The position numbers and the translations under genes were made by a program. The notes below the pieces were generated by a model. It saw nothing but the letters and a program-made list of their open reading frames with translations. It was not told the DNA's origin and ran no database searches. A stretch of 64,000 nt of DNA. It comes from Sphingobacterium athyrii. Its GTDB lineage: Bacteria; Bacteroidota; Bacteroidia; Sphingobacteriales; Sphingobacteriaceae. Positions 29,913 through 38,710 of the stretch are shown here, piece after piece. How positions within the stretch are numbered: the stretch's first letter is position 1; the number at the start of each line of letters is the position of its first letter. The stretch is taken from the NCBI RefSeq assembly GCF_003071065.1, contig NZ_QCXX01000011.1, positions 62,001-126,000 of the forward strand, read 5' to 3'.

Positions 29913-30866
29913 ATGAAAACCACTTTTGATTTTGAAAAGCCAATTGCAGATTTGCAGTTGCAGATTGAAAAGGTAACACAAGTTGCCGAAAAAACTCAAG
30001 TTGATATGAGCGCAACCGTTCGTGAACTTGAGGAAAAACTTGCTTCTACGGAAAAAGAAATATACAGCAATTTAACAGGATGGCAGAATGTTCAAATGTC
30101 ACGTCATCCGGATCGTCCACAGACCTATGATTATATCGAAGCAATCTGCGATGAGTTTATCGAATTGCATGGTGATCGTACGGTAAAAGATGATAAGGCG
30201 ATTGTAGGCGGCATGGCCTCCATCGATGGCAATCCTGTCATGATCATTGGTCATCAGAAAGGTAAAAACACCAAAGAGCGTCAATACCATAATTTTGGCA
30301 TGGCCAATCCAGAGGGTTACCGTAAAGCATTGCGTCTGATGAAAATGGCTGAAAAATTCAATAAACCCGTCATTACATTAATCGACACCATGGGTGCTTA
30401 TCCAGGTTTAGAAGCTGAGGAGCGTGGACAAGGTGAAGCTATCGCACGCAACCTAATGGAAATGGCAGTACTTAAAGTTCCTATCATCTGTGTGGTCATA
30501 GGTGAAGGTGCTTCGGGCGGGGCCTTGGGTATCGGAGTAGGTAACCGTGTATATATGATGGAACATACTTGGTATTCCGTTATTTCGCCAGAATCTTGCT
30601 CTTCGATTTTATGGAGAAGCTGGGATCACAAGGAAAAAGCAGCAGAAGCGTTAAAACTAACTTCCAGTGATATGTTAGGCAATGGATTAATAGATGGAAT
30701 CATTCCTGAGCCATTGGGCGGTGCTCATCAGGATCCAGCACAGGCAGCCGCTAATCTGAAAGAGCAACTATTGAAAGATCTTGCTGAATTGACGGCAAAA
30801 GACAGCGATACATTGATCAAGGAACGCATTGACAAATTCAGTAATATGGGCGTTGTGACAGAATAA
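29913..30866 (+). CDS. accA: Acetyl-CoA carboxylase carboxyltransferase subunit alpha
   Basis: 317 aa. It makes malonyl-CoA with AccD in fatty acid synthesis. The N-terminal coiled region ([15 protein letters not shown]) is followed by the crotonase-like core: [47 protein letters not shown] and [15 protein letters not shown]. Single gene with a strong terminator, unlinked from accD in this window. Confidence 0.97.
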   Translation: MKTTFDFEKPIADLQLQIEKVTQVAEKTQVDMSATVRELEEKLASTEKEIYSNLTGWQNVQMSRHPDRPQTYDYIEAICDEFIELHGDRTVKDDKAIVGGMASIDGNPVMIIGHQKGKNTKERQYHNFGMANPEGYRKALRLMKMAEKFNKPVITLIDTMGAYPGLEAEERGQGEAIARNLMEMAVLKVPIICVVIGEGASGGALGIGVGNRVYMMEHTWYSVISPESCSSILWRSWDHKEKAAEALKLTSSDMLGNGLIDGIIPEPLGGAHQDPAQAAANLKEQLLKDLAELTAKDSDTLIKERIDKFSNMGVVTE

Positions 30867-30891
30867 TGTCATCTCCATATTTATCAAAAAT

Positions 30892-30928
30892 ATAAGAAAA
30901 GTCGGCAGGGTATGCCGACTTTTCTTAT
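30892..30928 (+). terminator. Terminator of accA
   Basis: ATAAGAAAAGTCGGCA and its exact complement form a 16-bp stem with a GGGTA loop and a T-rich 3' arm. Confidence 0.92.
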
Positions 30929-31125
30929 TTAACAGCAGCTTATTTTTAAAAAAGGTAAACACTGCCTACACAGAATCGCTCGATTCACAATCAAATTCCT
31001 GCCTTCTCAAACAAGAAGCCGTTCTTCTAAAAAAAATAAAAGCGTAATTTATAAACTGTTACAAAATATTTAAACAAAAAGAACAAAAACATTTGGACAC
31101 AATCACATCTTTTTATACCTTTGCA

Positions 31126-31133
31126 TCACTTTC
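31126..31133 (+). promoter_or_regulatory. -7 box of tRNA-Lys
   Basis: TACCTTTG matches TAnnTTTG, 12 bases before the tRNA. The nearest upstream TTTG (31092-31095) is 30 bases away, longer than usual, so the -33 element is unclear. Confidence 0.6.
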
Positions 31134-31145
31134 AAAAACAGAAAG

Positions 31146-31218
31146 GATTCCGTAGCTCAGCTGGTAGAGCAATACACTTTTAATGTATGGGTCCTGGGTT
31201 CGAATCCCAGCGGGATCA
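31146..31218 (+). tRNA. tRNA-Lys (anticodon TTT)
   Basis: 73 nt. Acceptor GATTCCG pairs with CGGGATC (one G-U), discriminator A. The anticodon loop CTTTTAA sits on ATACA/TGTAT, and the T arm CTGGG/CCCAG carries TTCGAAT. Its last 16 bases (from 31203) are repeated downstream at 31343 and 31483 as the start of each 140-bp repeat unit. Confidence 0.97.
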
Positions 31219-31575
31219 CAGAGAAAAAGCTAATCGCAAGATTAGCTTTTCTTGTTTAAGGAATTAGGATTCGAACGAAGGGCCGGCCGGGTTCGATCCG
31301 TCGGAGGCTCAGGGATGTGAACGGGGACTGTGGGGCTGAGCCAATCCCAGCGGGATCACAGAGGAAAAGCTAATCGCAAGATTAGCTTTTCTTGTTTAAG
31401 AAATTAGGATTCGAACGAAGGGTCGGCCGGGTTCGATCCGTCGGAGGCTCAAGGATGTGAACGGGGACTGTGGGGCTGAGCCAATCCCAGCGGGATCACA
31501 GAGGAAAAGCTAATCGCAAGATTAGCTTTTCTTGTTTAAGGAATTAGGATTCGAACGGAGGGCCGGCCGGGTTCG
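31203..31575 (+). repeat. 140-bp tandem repeat seeded by the tRNA-Lys 3' end
   Basis: Units begin at 31203, 31343 and 31483; the third is cut off at 31575. Each opens with the last 16 bases of tRNA-Lys (AATCCCAGCGGGATCA). Next comes a terminator hairpin (AAAAGCTAATC, loop GCAA, then its complement and CTTGTTT). A GC-rich part follows with T-loop-like GATTCGAAC and GGTTCGATCC and a GGCTCAG...CTGAGCC stem. Units 1 and 2 differ at four positions (31224/31364, 31261/31401, 31283/31423, 31312/31452). The array stops four bases before the fucosidase stop codon. Confidence 0.95.
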
Positions 31576-31579
31576 GTTT

Positions 31580-33481
31580 TTAATCATGTGTCAGAACAAC
31601 CTCCAAAAACTTAACGGCCTCTGCTCCTACAATATTTTTCACATGGAGTTCCACCGATTGCTTTCCGACAGGCAGATCTATTTGTCCGAGCATAAGGGAG
31701 TTTCCAAGCCTGCTTTTAGGCGATGCCGGATCAATGGCGAAGCTGATTTCTTTTCCGGCTATTTTTAAAACCATCTCCCCGCCTGTGTTTTCCACATCTT
31801 TGACATAGCGTACCGAGACTTTAAACCGCGCAGGTTTCAATGCATTGATATCCCATCCAAGATACTGATTGCTATTTCTCCATCCCGATACATAGTAACG
31901 GTCTCTTTTTCCATCCCCGAATTTCATCGGTTCTCCATACTGTTTCGCATAGAAAGACAATAAACGATTTTCAGTGACCTGTGCATCAACATAAATCAGA
32001 TCATTGGATTCAGGCGCAATGCTATCCCGCTTTAACTGAACAGCAATAACTTCGTCAGCCAAATCATCCCCTATTTGATCCAATGGAATATGGAGGCCGG
32101 TGGTATCTGAAGAATAACCTTTGATCCTTCTCTTTGAAGACAGCAGAGAAATGGATTTAACCGCCATCGTAAGTCCGCCTACAGTTAATTTCTCTCCTTT
32201 CGGCTTTTTAAAGACATGCAAATACAAGGTGCTGTTTCTTTTTGTGATCACTCCCCATTGTTGACGCGGTAAGGACGAAGGCGTCACATCGATGACACTT
32301 TCCTTATTCTTTGCCATCCATGTGGCTATTCCTTCCAAAATAATCGCATCAGCTGCATCAATGCTACCATCGCCTTTCGGGCCAATATTCATTAGGATAT
32401 TTCCACCCATAGCAGTCGCTTTGGCCAACAATTGGATAAAATGTGCTGTAGGTTTGTGATTTTTATCCGTCGAGGAATAGCCGTATGAATCATTCGTTGT
32501 GGGAATAGCCTCCCAATAAGCTCCTGCAGGGACAGGATAAAACTCTTCCGGTCGGTCAGCAGTATTCAAATAATCACCGTAATTCCGGTCACCTGTACGC
32601 GCTAATCGTCCATTAACAACGATAGCGGGGTCAGTATCCCGGATTGCTTGCAGAATTCTTAAATTTTCGGATAAAGGCAGCTTATGTGGTGTATCGAACC
32701 AGAGCAAATCGGGATGATATCTATGGATCAGCTCTTTTATTTGCGGAATCGCCTTTTCATCGACGTAGCGTTTTGCTTTAGGCAACCATTCCGGATGACT
32801 GTCAAACCAATTTACTCCCCCAAGCAATTTGTCCCCACCTGGGTTATTATAATCCCAGTCATTTCCCGGTGCATCGGGATGCTCCCAGTCAAATGCATGT
32901 GAATAATAAAATCCGAATAACAAACCATGTTTATGGCAAGCTTGCGCCAGTTGCATCAATGGATCCTCTTTTAATGCAGTACTCTTTATCGAATAAACAC
33001 TAGCATATTGTGATGGATACATTGCGAAGCCATCATGATGTTTCGCTGTGATCATAAAATACTTCATACCGGCATTTTTCGCCAAGATTACCCATTCTTC
33101 AGCGTTAAACTTTTCGGGATTAAATCTGGCGGCAGAATCCAAGTATTCCTGACGAGGAATTTGCATGACACGCATGAGATGTTCGGCATACCCCCCTCCT
33201 TTTTTTCCCTTCCAGACATTACCATATTGCGAATAAACACCCCAGTGGACAAACATGCCAAAGGTGGCCTTTTTCCATTTTTGAACACGCCGTTTTTGTC
33301 CTGTTGCAGATTGCTTCCACCAGCCGGTCTCCGCAGCCGATATCGCAAGACTGTCTCTTGCAGTAGGATCATTAAACATCGCTGCGGCTTCATTTCCCCT
33401 ATTGGCATTTTTAACCTGCCCTACGCTCACCATAGCAGCTGCTGAAAGCATTAAAACAAGGCAATACCTAGTATTGATCAT
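31580..33481 (-). CDS. Alpha-L-fucosidase, GH29
   Basis: 633 aa, secreted (signal MINTRYCLVLMLSAAAMVSVGQ). The GH29 barrel shows FGMFVHWGVYS, MKYFMITAKHHDGFAMYPS and the nucleophile region LLWFDTPH (Asp263). MNIGPKGDGSID is also typical. The extra C-terminal domain (about 490-633) looks like a beta-sandwich carbohydrate-binding module. It removes terminal fucose from glycans in the periplasm or outside; linkage is unknown. It is a single gene whose stop codon is directly beside the tRNA-Lys repeat array. Confidence 0.92.
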   Translation of the reverse strand: MINTRYCLVLMLSAAAMVSVGQVKNANRGNEAAAMFNDPTARDSLAISAAETGWWKQSATGQKRRVQKWKKATFGMFVHWGVYSQYGNVWKGKKGGGYAEHLMRVMQIPRQEYLDSAARFNPEKFNAEEWVILAKNAGMKYFMITAKHHDGFAMYPSQYASVYSIKSTALKEDPLMQLAQACHKHGLLFGFYYSHAFDWEHPDAPGNDWDYNNPGGDKLLGGVNWFDSHPEWLPKAKRYVDEKAIPQIKELIHRYHPDLLWFDTPHKLPLSENLRILQAIRDTDPAIVVNGRLARTGDRNYGDYLNTADRPEEFYPVPAGAYWEAIPTTNDSYGYSSTDKNHKPTAHFIQLLAKATAMGGNILMNIGPKGDGSIDAADAIILEGIATWMAKNKESVIDVTPSSLPRQQWGVITKRNSTLYLHVFKKPKGEKLTVGGLTMAVKSISLLSSKRRIKGYSSDTTGLHIPLDQIGDDLADEVIAVQLKRDSIAPESNDLIYVDAQVTENRLLSFYAKQYGEPMKFGDGKRDRYYVSGWRNSNQYLGWDINALKPARFKVSVRYVKDVENTGGEMVLKIAGKEISFAIDPASPKSRLGNSLMLGQIDLPVGKQSVELHVKNIVGAEAVKFLEVVLTHD

Positions 33482-33695
33482 AAGTTTCGATTTATAATTG
33501 TCTCTTTAAGCCGAACGCAAGCACAGAGGCGCATATGGTTCAACTATAATAATGTATACTATTTTCAAAAATAGCTTAAAACGAAAAGAATAAGGTGTAA
33601 TTTTTGTTCATTTTAGGGTAATAGCACATAAGTCAAAAAAGATAAAACCTATCCAGCCCTGCACTGTTTATCTTATATTATAAACTTAAGGACAC

Positions 33696-33960
33696 ATGAG
33701 CAATTCTTCAGATTATTGGCATGTTCAAATCGGATCGAAAGTCAACAGCAGTGAAATCTTTATCGAAGTCACCAAAGACGGTCCGTATATTTTACACGGA
33801 CAAGTACCCTTTCATTTGCAATACATCATTCCGGATCGTCAGGGTGCGAAACCGTCAGAACCTTTGCCATTGTGGGCAATCGGCCAACAAACCATTTTGC
33901 GATGGTAAACATGCTTCCATGGAATTTCAAGATGGGCTCAGTAAGTACGCGCAAAAATAG
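33696..33960 (+). pseudogene. CDGSH iron-sulfur domain protein split by a +1 frameshift
   Basis: The N-terminal half reads in one frame from the ATG at 33696 (IEVTKDGPYILHGQVPFHLQ, then IIPDRQG). The iron-sulfur motif CHCGQSANKPFCDGKH is one base forward, in a frame ending at 33960. Joining them between about 33840 and 33865 gives a plausible 88-aa single-domain CDGSH protein with the three Cys and one His that bind a 2Fe-2S cluster. The residue before the His is Lys rather than the common Ser/Thr/Ala. This could be a mutation, a sequencing or assembly error, or programmed frameshifting. Confidence 0.75.
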
Positions 33961-34072
33961 CATCTTGACATTTACTGTTCCCAAGATGCCATCTCTTTGG
34001 CCTATTTTTATTCCAAGGAGCTACAAGCTATCGGTATTTATATAATATTTGTTTAAAATTTATTTTAAGATC

Positions 34073-34519
34073 ATGGAAAAGCTAACTGCAAAAGCAAGCA
34101 TTCAGATTCAAAAACCCATCCGTGAAGTTTTTGAAGCCATTGTTGACCCGAATAAGATGAATCATTATTTTATTAAGTCCGCAACTGGACGATTAGAGAC
34201 CGGAAAAACCGTAGAATGGACTTTCCCCGAATTCCCTGACAGTTTTCCCGTAACCGGAAAAACAATTCACCCGGACAGTTATATTTCGTTTGACTGGAGC
34301 GGTGGGGTCGCCAACCAGTTGGTTGAAATCAACCTCTCTGCCTTCGGGGAAGACGCTACCGTCGTCAGAATTACGGAACACGAAATGAACAACGATCAAG
34401 ATGGCATTTTGATCATGATGCGACAAACGGAAGGATGGGCAAACTTTCTAGCTTGCATGAAGGCCTATCTCGAATATAATATCAATCTTCGAAAAGGTGC
34501 GTTTGATTTTATGTTTTAA
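34073..34519 (+). CDS. SRPBCC (START/AHSA1-like) domain protein
   Basis: 148 aa from the ATG at 34073, which begins MEKLTAKASIQIQKP; the frame opens earlier, but that extension is unlikely. The opening strand and PIREVFEAIVDPNKMNHYF are typical of the AHSA1/SRPBCC fold, a hydrophobic ligand-binding cup. The ligand is unknown. It heads a closely spaced series (14, 4 and 27 bp gaps) with two DUF1801 genes and a PhnB-like gene, a set of small soluble proteins often found together in stress-related clusters. Confidence 0.82.
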   Translation: MEKLTAKASIQIQKPIREVFEAIVDPNKMNHYFIKSATGRLETGKTVEWTFPEFPDSFPVTGKTIHPDSYISFDWSGGVANQLVEINLSAFGEDATVVRITEHEMNNDQDGILIMMRQTEGWANFLACMKAYLEYNINLRKGAFDFMF

Positions 34520-34533
34520 TAGCAATTAGGGAA

Positions 34534-34968
34534 ATGGTGGTAAACAAAACTTCCTACACAGAAAAGAATGTCAATGACTTTATTCAAGAAATATCGGATG
34601 TGCAAAAAAGAGAAGATAGCATCCGGCTTATCCATCTGATGCATTCCGTCTCAGATGAAGCGCCAAAGATGTTTGGCGGATCCATCATTGGCTTTGGACA
34701 GTATCATTATATATACGCGAGCGGACACGAAGGCTATGCCCCTTTGATAGGCTTCAGCCCACGAAAAGCGGCGATCTCGCTTTATGTGTATACCGGACTC
34801 GACGAACATAGGCCATTGGTGGAAAAATTGGGTAAATTCAAACAGGGAAAAGCCTGTATTTACATTAAAAAACTAAGTGACATCAATACGGATCATCTGA
34901 CCACATTAATGCAGCAGACTATCCAATTTTTATCAACAAAATACACACGGATCAAGGATAAGGAATAA
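34534..34968 (+). CDS. DUF1801 domain protein
   Basis: 144 aa covering a single DUF1801 (YdhG-like) domain. Characteristic stretches are MFGGSIIGFGQYHYIYASG and GYAPLIGFSPRKAAISLYVY. Its function is unknown. Four bases separate it from the next gene, which carries another DUF1801 domain, so the two were probably cotranscribed and arose within one family. Confidence 0.87.
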   Translation: MVVNKTSYTEKNVNDFIQEISDVQKREDSIRLIHLMHSVSDEAPKMFGGSIIGFGQYHYIYASGHEGYAPLIGFSPRKAAISLYVYTGLDEHRPLVEKLGKFKQGKACIYIKKLSDINTDHLTTLMQQTIQFLSTKYTRIKDKE

Positions 34969-34972
34969 TCGT

Positions 34973-35902
34973 ATGACAAGCAGCTTTTCAACAATTGACG
35001 CGTATATAAACCAATTCGAGGGGGATAAGAAAGCATATCTCATCCAAGTCTACAAACTTATAGCCGGGGTGGTCCCCACGGCGACCACAGAAACCATTTC
35101 CTACCAGATGCCTACCTTCCGATTGAATGGCAATCTGATTCATTTTGCCATGAATAAGCAGCATCTCGGAATATACCCCGGGCCGGACGCCATTGAACAT
35201 TTCGCTCCTCGGCTCAAGGCTTTCAAAACAACAAAAGGTGCCATTCAGATCCCGATAGATCAACCCATACCCGAAAAAATCATCCTGGATATTGTTGCAT
35301 TCAACATCGAAAAACTCAAAGATAAACAAGGTCCCAACTGGCATAAAAACCGTGGAAATTGGCTGGAAGCTGAAGAAATGATGCAACAGATCATGTTAAA
35401 AACCACACTGAAAAAAGAATTCAAATGGGGAACTTACGTTTATACACACAAGGGAAAGAATGTTATCGGATGGGGCGGTTTCAAAAACTTTTTCTCCCTC
35501 TGGTTTTACAATGGCGTATTTTTAGAAGATAAGGAAAATTTTCTGATCAATGCTTCAGAAGGAAAAACCAAAGCACTTCGCCAATGGCGTTTTAAGGACG
35601 TGAATGAGATGGATAGTGCCAAAATTGAAGCATACATCCAAGAATCTATTCAAACTGTTGACGAAGGAAAAGAAATTAAACCAGCTAAAAAAGAAGTTAT
35701 CCCCCCATCGGGTCTGTTACTGGAAGTTCTTCGTTCAGATGAGGTATTTCATGATCATTTCAATGCCTTAACTCCCGGAAAACAAAAAGAATATATCCAA
35801 TATATCGACGAGGCAAAGCAGGAAAAAACCAAATTATCCCGTCTCGAAAAAATCAGACCGATGATTATCGCCAACAAAGGATTAAATGATAAATATAAAT
35901 AA
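34973..35902 (+). CDS. DUF1801 / YdeI-like fusion protein
   Basis: 309 aa. The N-terminal about 115 residues are DUF1801 (YINQFEGDKKAYLIQVYKLI, SYQMPTFRLNGNLIHFAM). A middle domain (about 125-210) starts MMQQIMLKTTLKKEFKWG and resembles a second DUF1801-type fold. The C-terminus (SGLLLEVLRSDEVFHDHFNA, GKQKEYIQYIDEAKQ) matches the YdeI/OmpD-associated family. The molecular role is unknown. It is the third gene of the 34.0-36.8 kb cluster. Confidence 0.82.
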   Translation: MTSSFSTIDAYINQFEGDKKAYLIQVYKLIAGVVPTATTETISYQMPTFRLNGNLIHFAMNKQHLGIYPGPDAIEHFAPRLKAFKTTKGAIQIPIDQPIPEKIILDIVAFNIEKLKDKQGPNWHKNRGNWLEAEEMMQQIMLKTTLKKEFKWGTYVYTHKGKNVIGWGGFKNFFSLWFYNGVFLEDKENFLINASEGKTKALRQWRFKDVNEMDSAKIEAYIQESIQTVDEGKEIKPAKKEVIPPSGLLLEVLRSDEVFHDHFNALTPGKQKEYIQYIDEAKQEKTKLSRLEKIRPMIIANKGLNDKYK

Positions 35903-35929
35903 TGAATTTCAACAAAAAAATATACGCAC

Positions 35930-36751
35930 ATGGAAAATTCAATTATACCGTCGATCTGGTTTGATCAAAATGCGAAAGAGGCTTTTGATCTATACTCTCA
36001 GACCTTTCCAAACAGCCATGTAACCCGCCACTCCCCGATCGTTGTCGAGGCTCAGCTCAATGGCGTAAAATTTATCGGCATCAACGGCGGTCCGACGTTT
36101 AAACCCAACCCATCCATATCATTTATGGTGATCTGCGAATCAAAAGAAGAAGTTGATCGCATCTGGAGTGCATTTTCAGCAGGTGGCAACACATTAATGC
36201 CCTTAGACAGTTATCCCTGGAGCCCATACTATGGTTGGATAGCGGATAAATATGGTGTAAACTGGCAATTATACCAAGGCAAACTCAGTGATACGAATCA
36301 GCAAGCTATTGTCCCTACCCTGATGTATTGTGGGGCCCAGCAGGGTAAATGTGAAGCCGCGTTAAAGTTTTATGAAGATATGTTCGACGACTTTCATAGC
36401 AACGGTATCATGCGTTATGCAACAGGTGACTACGAAGGTTTGGTTCAGCATACACAATTCCTTGTCAATGGATTTACTCTAATGGCAATGGATAGTGGTG
36501 TCACGCAGAACTTTACTTTTAATGAAGGAATTTCTCTTTCCGTCTTATGCAAAGATCAGGCAGAAATTGACAATTACTGGAATAGCATTACCGCACGGGG
36601 ACAGGAAGGCTTGTGTGGTTGGTGTAAGGACGAATTTGGAGTAAGCTGGCAAATTGTACCTGCCAAGATTGCCACATATCTTCAAAATCCCGGAGCCGGA
36701 GAAGCGCTGATGAAGATGAAAAAAATCATTATAAAAGATTTAATAGGATAA
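35930..36751 (+). CDS. PhnB-like VOC family protein, two domains
   Basis: 273 aa built from two repeated vicinal-oxygen-chelate modules (about 1-130 and 135-265). The starts IIPSIWFDQNAKEAFDLYSQ and VPTLMYCGAQQGKCEAALKF, and the ends YGVNWQLY and FGVSWQIVP, mark the repeat. Databases often label such proteins '3-demethylubiquinone-9 3-methyltransferase', but no methyltransferase activity is supported. It is last in the small-protein cluster and ends at a terminator. Confidence 0.85.
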   Translation: MENSIIPSIWFDQNAKEAFDLYSQTFPNSHVTRHSPIVVEAQLNGVKFIGINGGPTFKPNPSISFMVICESKEEVDRIWSAFSAGGNTLMPLDSYPWSPYYGWIADKYGVNWQLYQGKLSDTNQQAIVPTLMYCGAQQGKCEAALKFYEDMFDDFHSNGIMRYATGDYEGLVQHTQFLVNGFTLMAMDSGVTQNFTFNEGISLSVLCKDQAEIDNYWNSITARGQEGLCGWCKDEFGVSWQIVPAKIATYLQNPGAGEALMKMKKIIIKDLIG

Positions 36752-36798
36752 GCTTGTCAGCCGATAACCAAGCGCTTATTGCTTAAAAGATGCATAAA

Positions 36799-36825
36799 AA
36801 AAGGGGATAACGATCATCCCCTTTT
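36799..36825. terminator. Bidirectional terminator between PhnB-like and sufE
   Basis: AAAAGGGGAT pairs perfectly with ATCCCCTTTT; A-run before and T-run after serve both convergent genes. Confidence 0.88.
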
Positions 36826-36834
36826 CATTATCAG

Positions 36835-37260
36835 CTAAGCATTGACCTGCAATGCCAGTGCATATAATTTCATTTGTTTGATCATCGACAATAAACCGTT
36901 AGCGCGGGTCGGCGACAAATGCTCTTTTAAGCCTATTTCATCAACGAAATACAGGTCTGCATCAACAATTTCTTTTGCCGTATGTCCAGACAGTACTTTG
37001 ACCATCAGACTAACCAGACCTTTGGTGATAATTGCATCGCTATCAGCTGTGAAATACACTTTTCCGTCTTTAACCTCAGGATACAGCCATACCTTGGACT
37101 GGCAGCCTTTAATAATATATTCTTCTGTTTTATATTGCTCATCAATTAAAGGAACCTCTTTGCCAAGTTGAATGATGTATTCGTATTTTTCCATCCAATC
37201 GGTAAAGAAAGCAAAATCCTCAATTAATTCATTTTGTATTTCATTAATTGTCATAACCAT
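36835..37260 (-). CDS. sufE: SufE family cysteine desulfuration protein
   Basis: 141 aa. It takes sulfane sulfur from SufS and passes it to the Fe-S scaffold. The acceptor cysteine is Cys53 in KGCQSKVW. The ending ANGLLSMIKQMKLYAL is typical. Start may be ATG 37260 or the in-frame ATG 37254 (MTINEIQNEL). The sufS stop lies five bases before it, so the pair is cotranscribed. The scaffold genes sufBCD are not next to it. Confidence 0.93.
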   Translation of the reverse strand: MVMTINEIQNELIEDFAFFTDWMEKYEYIIQLGKEVPLIDEQYKTEEYIIKGCQSKVWLYPEVKDGKVYFTADSDAIITKGLVSLMVKVLSGHTAKEIVDADLYFVDEIGLKEHLSPTRANGLLSMIKQMKLYALALQVNA

Positions 37261-37265
37261 TTTTA

Positions 37266-38501
37266 TTACACCAACATATTGACAGCACGCTGAATGCCCG
37301 CTACCAAGATATCTATTTCTTCTTTTGTATTGTAAAGTGCCAATGAAGCCCGGATTGTGCCCGGAATACCAAAACGGTCCATCACAGGCTGTGCACAGTG
37401 GTGACCGGTTCGCACCGCTATTCCCAATTTATCCAAAATTACACCTACATCATAGGGGTGCGTACCTTCGATAATGAATGAAATGACGGAACATTTTTGG
37501 TCGGCGGTGCCAATAAATTTCATCCCGGGAATCTGGGACAATTTTTCCAGGGCATAGTCCAACAGCTCGTGCTCATAAGCTTCGATATTCTTCAAGCCGA
37601 TTGAATTGATATAGTCAATAGCTTCATTTAAACAGATTCCAGCTTCGATATTAGGTGTTCCAGCTTCAAATTTAAAAGGCAATTCATTATAAGTTGTCTT
37701 TTCAAAAGTAACCTCTTTAATCATATCACCGCCACCCTGATAAGGAGGCATTGCATTCAATAACTCTTCCTTACCATACAACACACCGACACCTGTCGGC
37801 CCGTACATTTTATGTCCAGAAAATGCCAAAAAATCAACATCAAGATCCTGCACATCCACTTGAATATGCTGGACAGCTTGTGCCGCGTCAACCAGGACAA
37901 CCACTCCTTTGTCATGTGCGATCGAGATCATCTCCTTCACCGGATTGATCGTTCCCAATGCATTAGAGACGTAGGTTACGGCAACTAGCTTGGTCTTTTC
38001 ATTGAATAAATTTTGGTAAGCTTCCATATCAAGCTCCCCTTTGTCATTCATAGGAATAACACGGATTTTACATCCTTTTTCATCGCAGAGCATCTGCCAG
38101 GGAACAATATTGGAATGGTGTTCCATCGCAGAAATGATGATCTCATCTCCCGCATGTATAAATGCCCTTCCATAACAAGTCGCTACCAGATTGATACTAT
38201 CAGTCGTACCCTTGGTAATGATCACTTGTTTATCTTCGGGGGCATTGATAAAAGATTGAAGCTTTTTACGGGTAACCTCAAAAGCATCCGTTGATATCTG
38301 GCTCAGGTAGTGAACACCCCGGTGTACATTACTGTTCATATCCGTATAATAATGTGCAATGGCATTTATTACTGCCGTGGGTTTTTGTGTCGTCGCACCA
38401 TTATCCAGATAAACCAAAGGTTTGCCATTCACCTCTCTTTTTAGAATAGGAAAATCTGCCCGTATTTTATCTATGTTATATGTTTCCAAAGTCGTCTCCA
38501 T
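37266..38501 (-). CDS. sufS: Cysteine desulfurase SufS
   Basis: 411 aa, class V aminotransferase fold. It releases sulfur from L-cysteine for iron-sulfur cluster assembly. The N-terminus VYLDNGATTQKP, the PLP lysine Lys231 in FSGHKMYGPTGVG and the active Cys369 in TGHHCAQPVM identify the group II SufS type. It forms a two-gene operon with sufE. Confidence 0.96.
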   Translation of the reverse strand: METTLETYNIDKIRADFPILKREVNGKPLVYLDNGATTQKPTAVINAIAHYYTDMNSNVHRGVHYLSQISTDAFEVTRKKLQSFINAPEDKQVIITKGTTDSINLVATCYGRAFIHAGDEIIISAMEHHSNIVPWQMLCDEKGCKIRVIPMNDKGELDMEAYQNLFNEKTKLVAVTYVSNALGTINPVKEMISIAHDKGVVVLVDAAQAVQHIQVDVQDLDVDFLAFSGHKMYGPTGVGVLYGKEELLNAMPPYQGGGDMIKEVTFEKTTYNELPFKFEAGTPNIEAGICLNEAIDYINSIGLKNIEAYEHELLDYALEKLSQIPGMKFIGTADQKCSVISFIIEGTHPYDVGVILDKLGIAVRTGHHCAQPVMDRFGIPGTIRASLALYNTKEEIDILVAGIQRAVNMLV

Positions 38502-38695
38502 AATTTATACAAAGTTAATAGTATTTTATCGAATACGGGCTGAGCAATCTGTTTTTTATGTCATTATCAATTACCCAAGCTGTCTGTCTACCGCGGTATA
38601 ACGTGACTCAATCCGGTTGAAGATGCTCCTTTTATCCCCTTTTACCATTTTAAACAATTCTATCTTGCTTTTATAATTTATTGGAGCTATTTATT

Positions 38696-38703
38696 TACCT
38701 TTG
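38696..38703 (+). promoter_or_regulatory. -7 box of the acyl-ACP desaturase gene
   Basis: TACCTTTG matches TAnnTTTG and ends seven bases before the ATG at 38711. A transcript from it would be leaderless or nearly so. No clear -33 TTTG at the usual spacing. Confidence 0.5.
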
Positions 38704-38710
38704 TATTGAT

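Noticed and set aside
31203-31575. CRISPR array
   Set aside because: The units are contiguous 140-bp tandem repeats with no unique spacers and no cas genes in the window.
33035-33445. 136-aa plus-strand frame
   Set aside because: Antisense shadow of the GH29 fucosidase.
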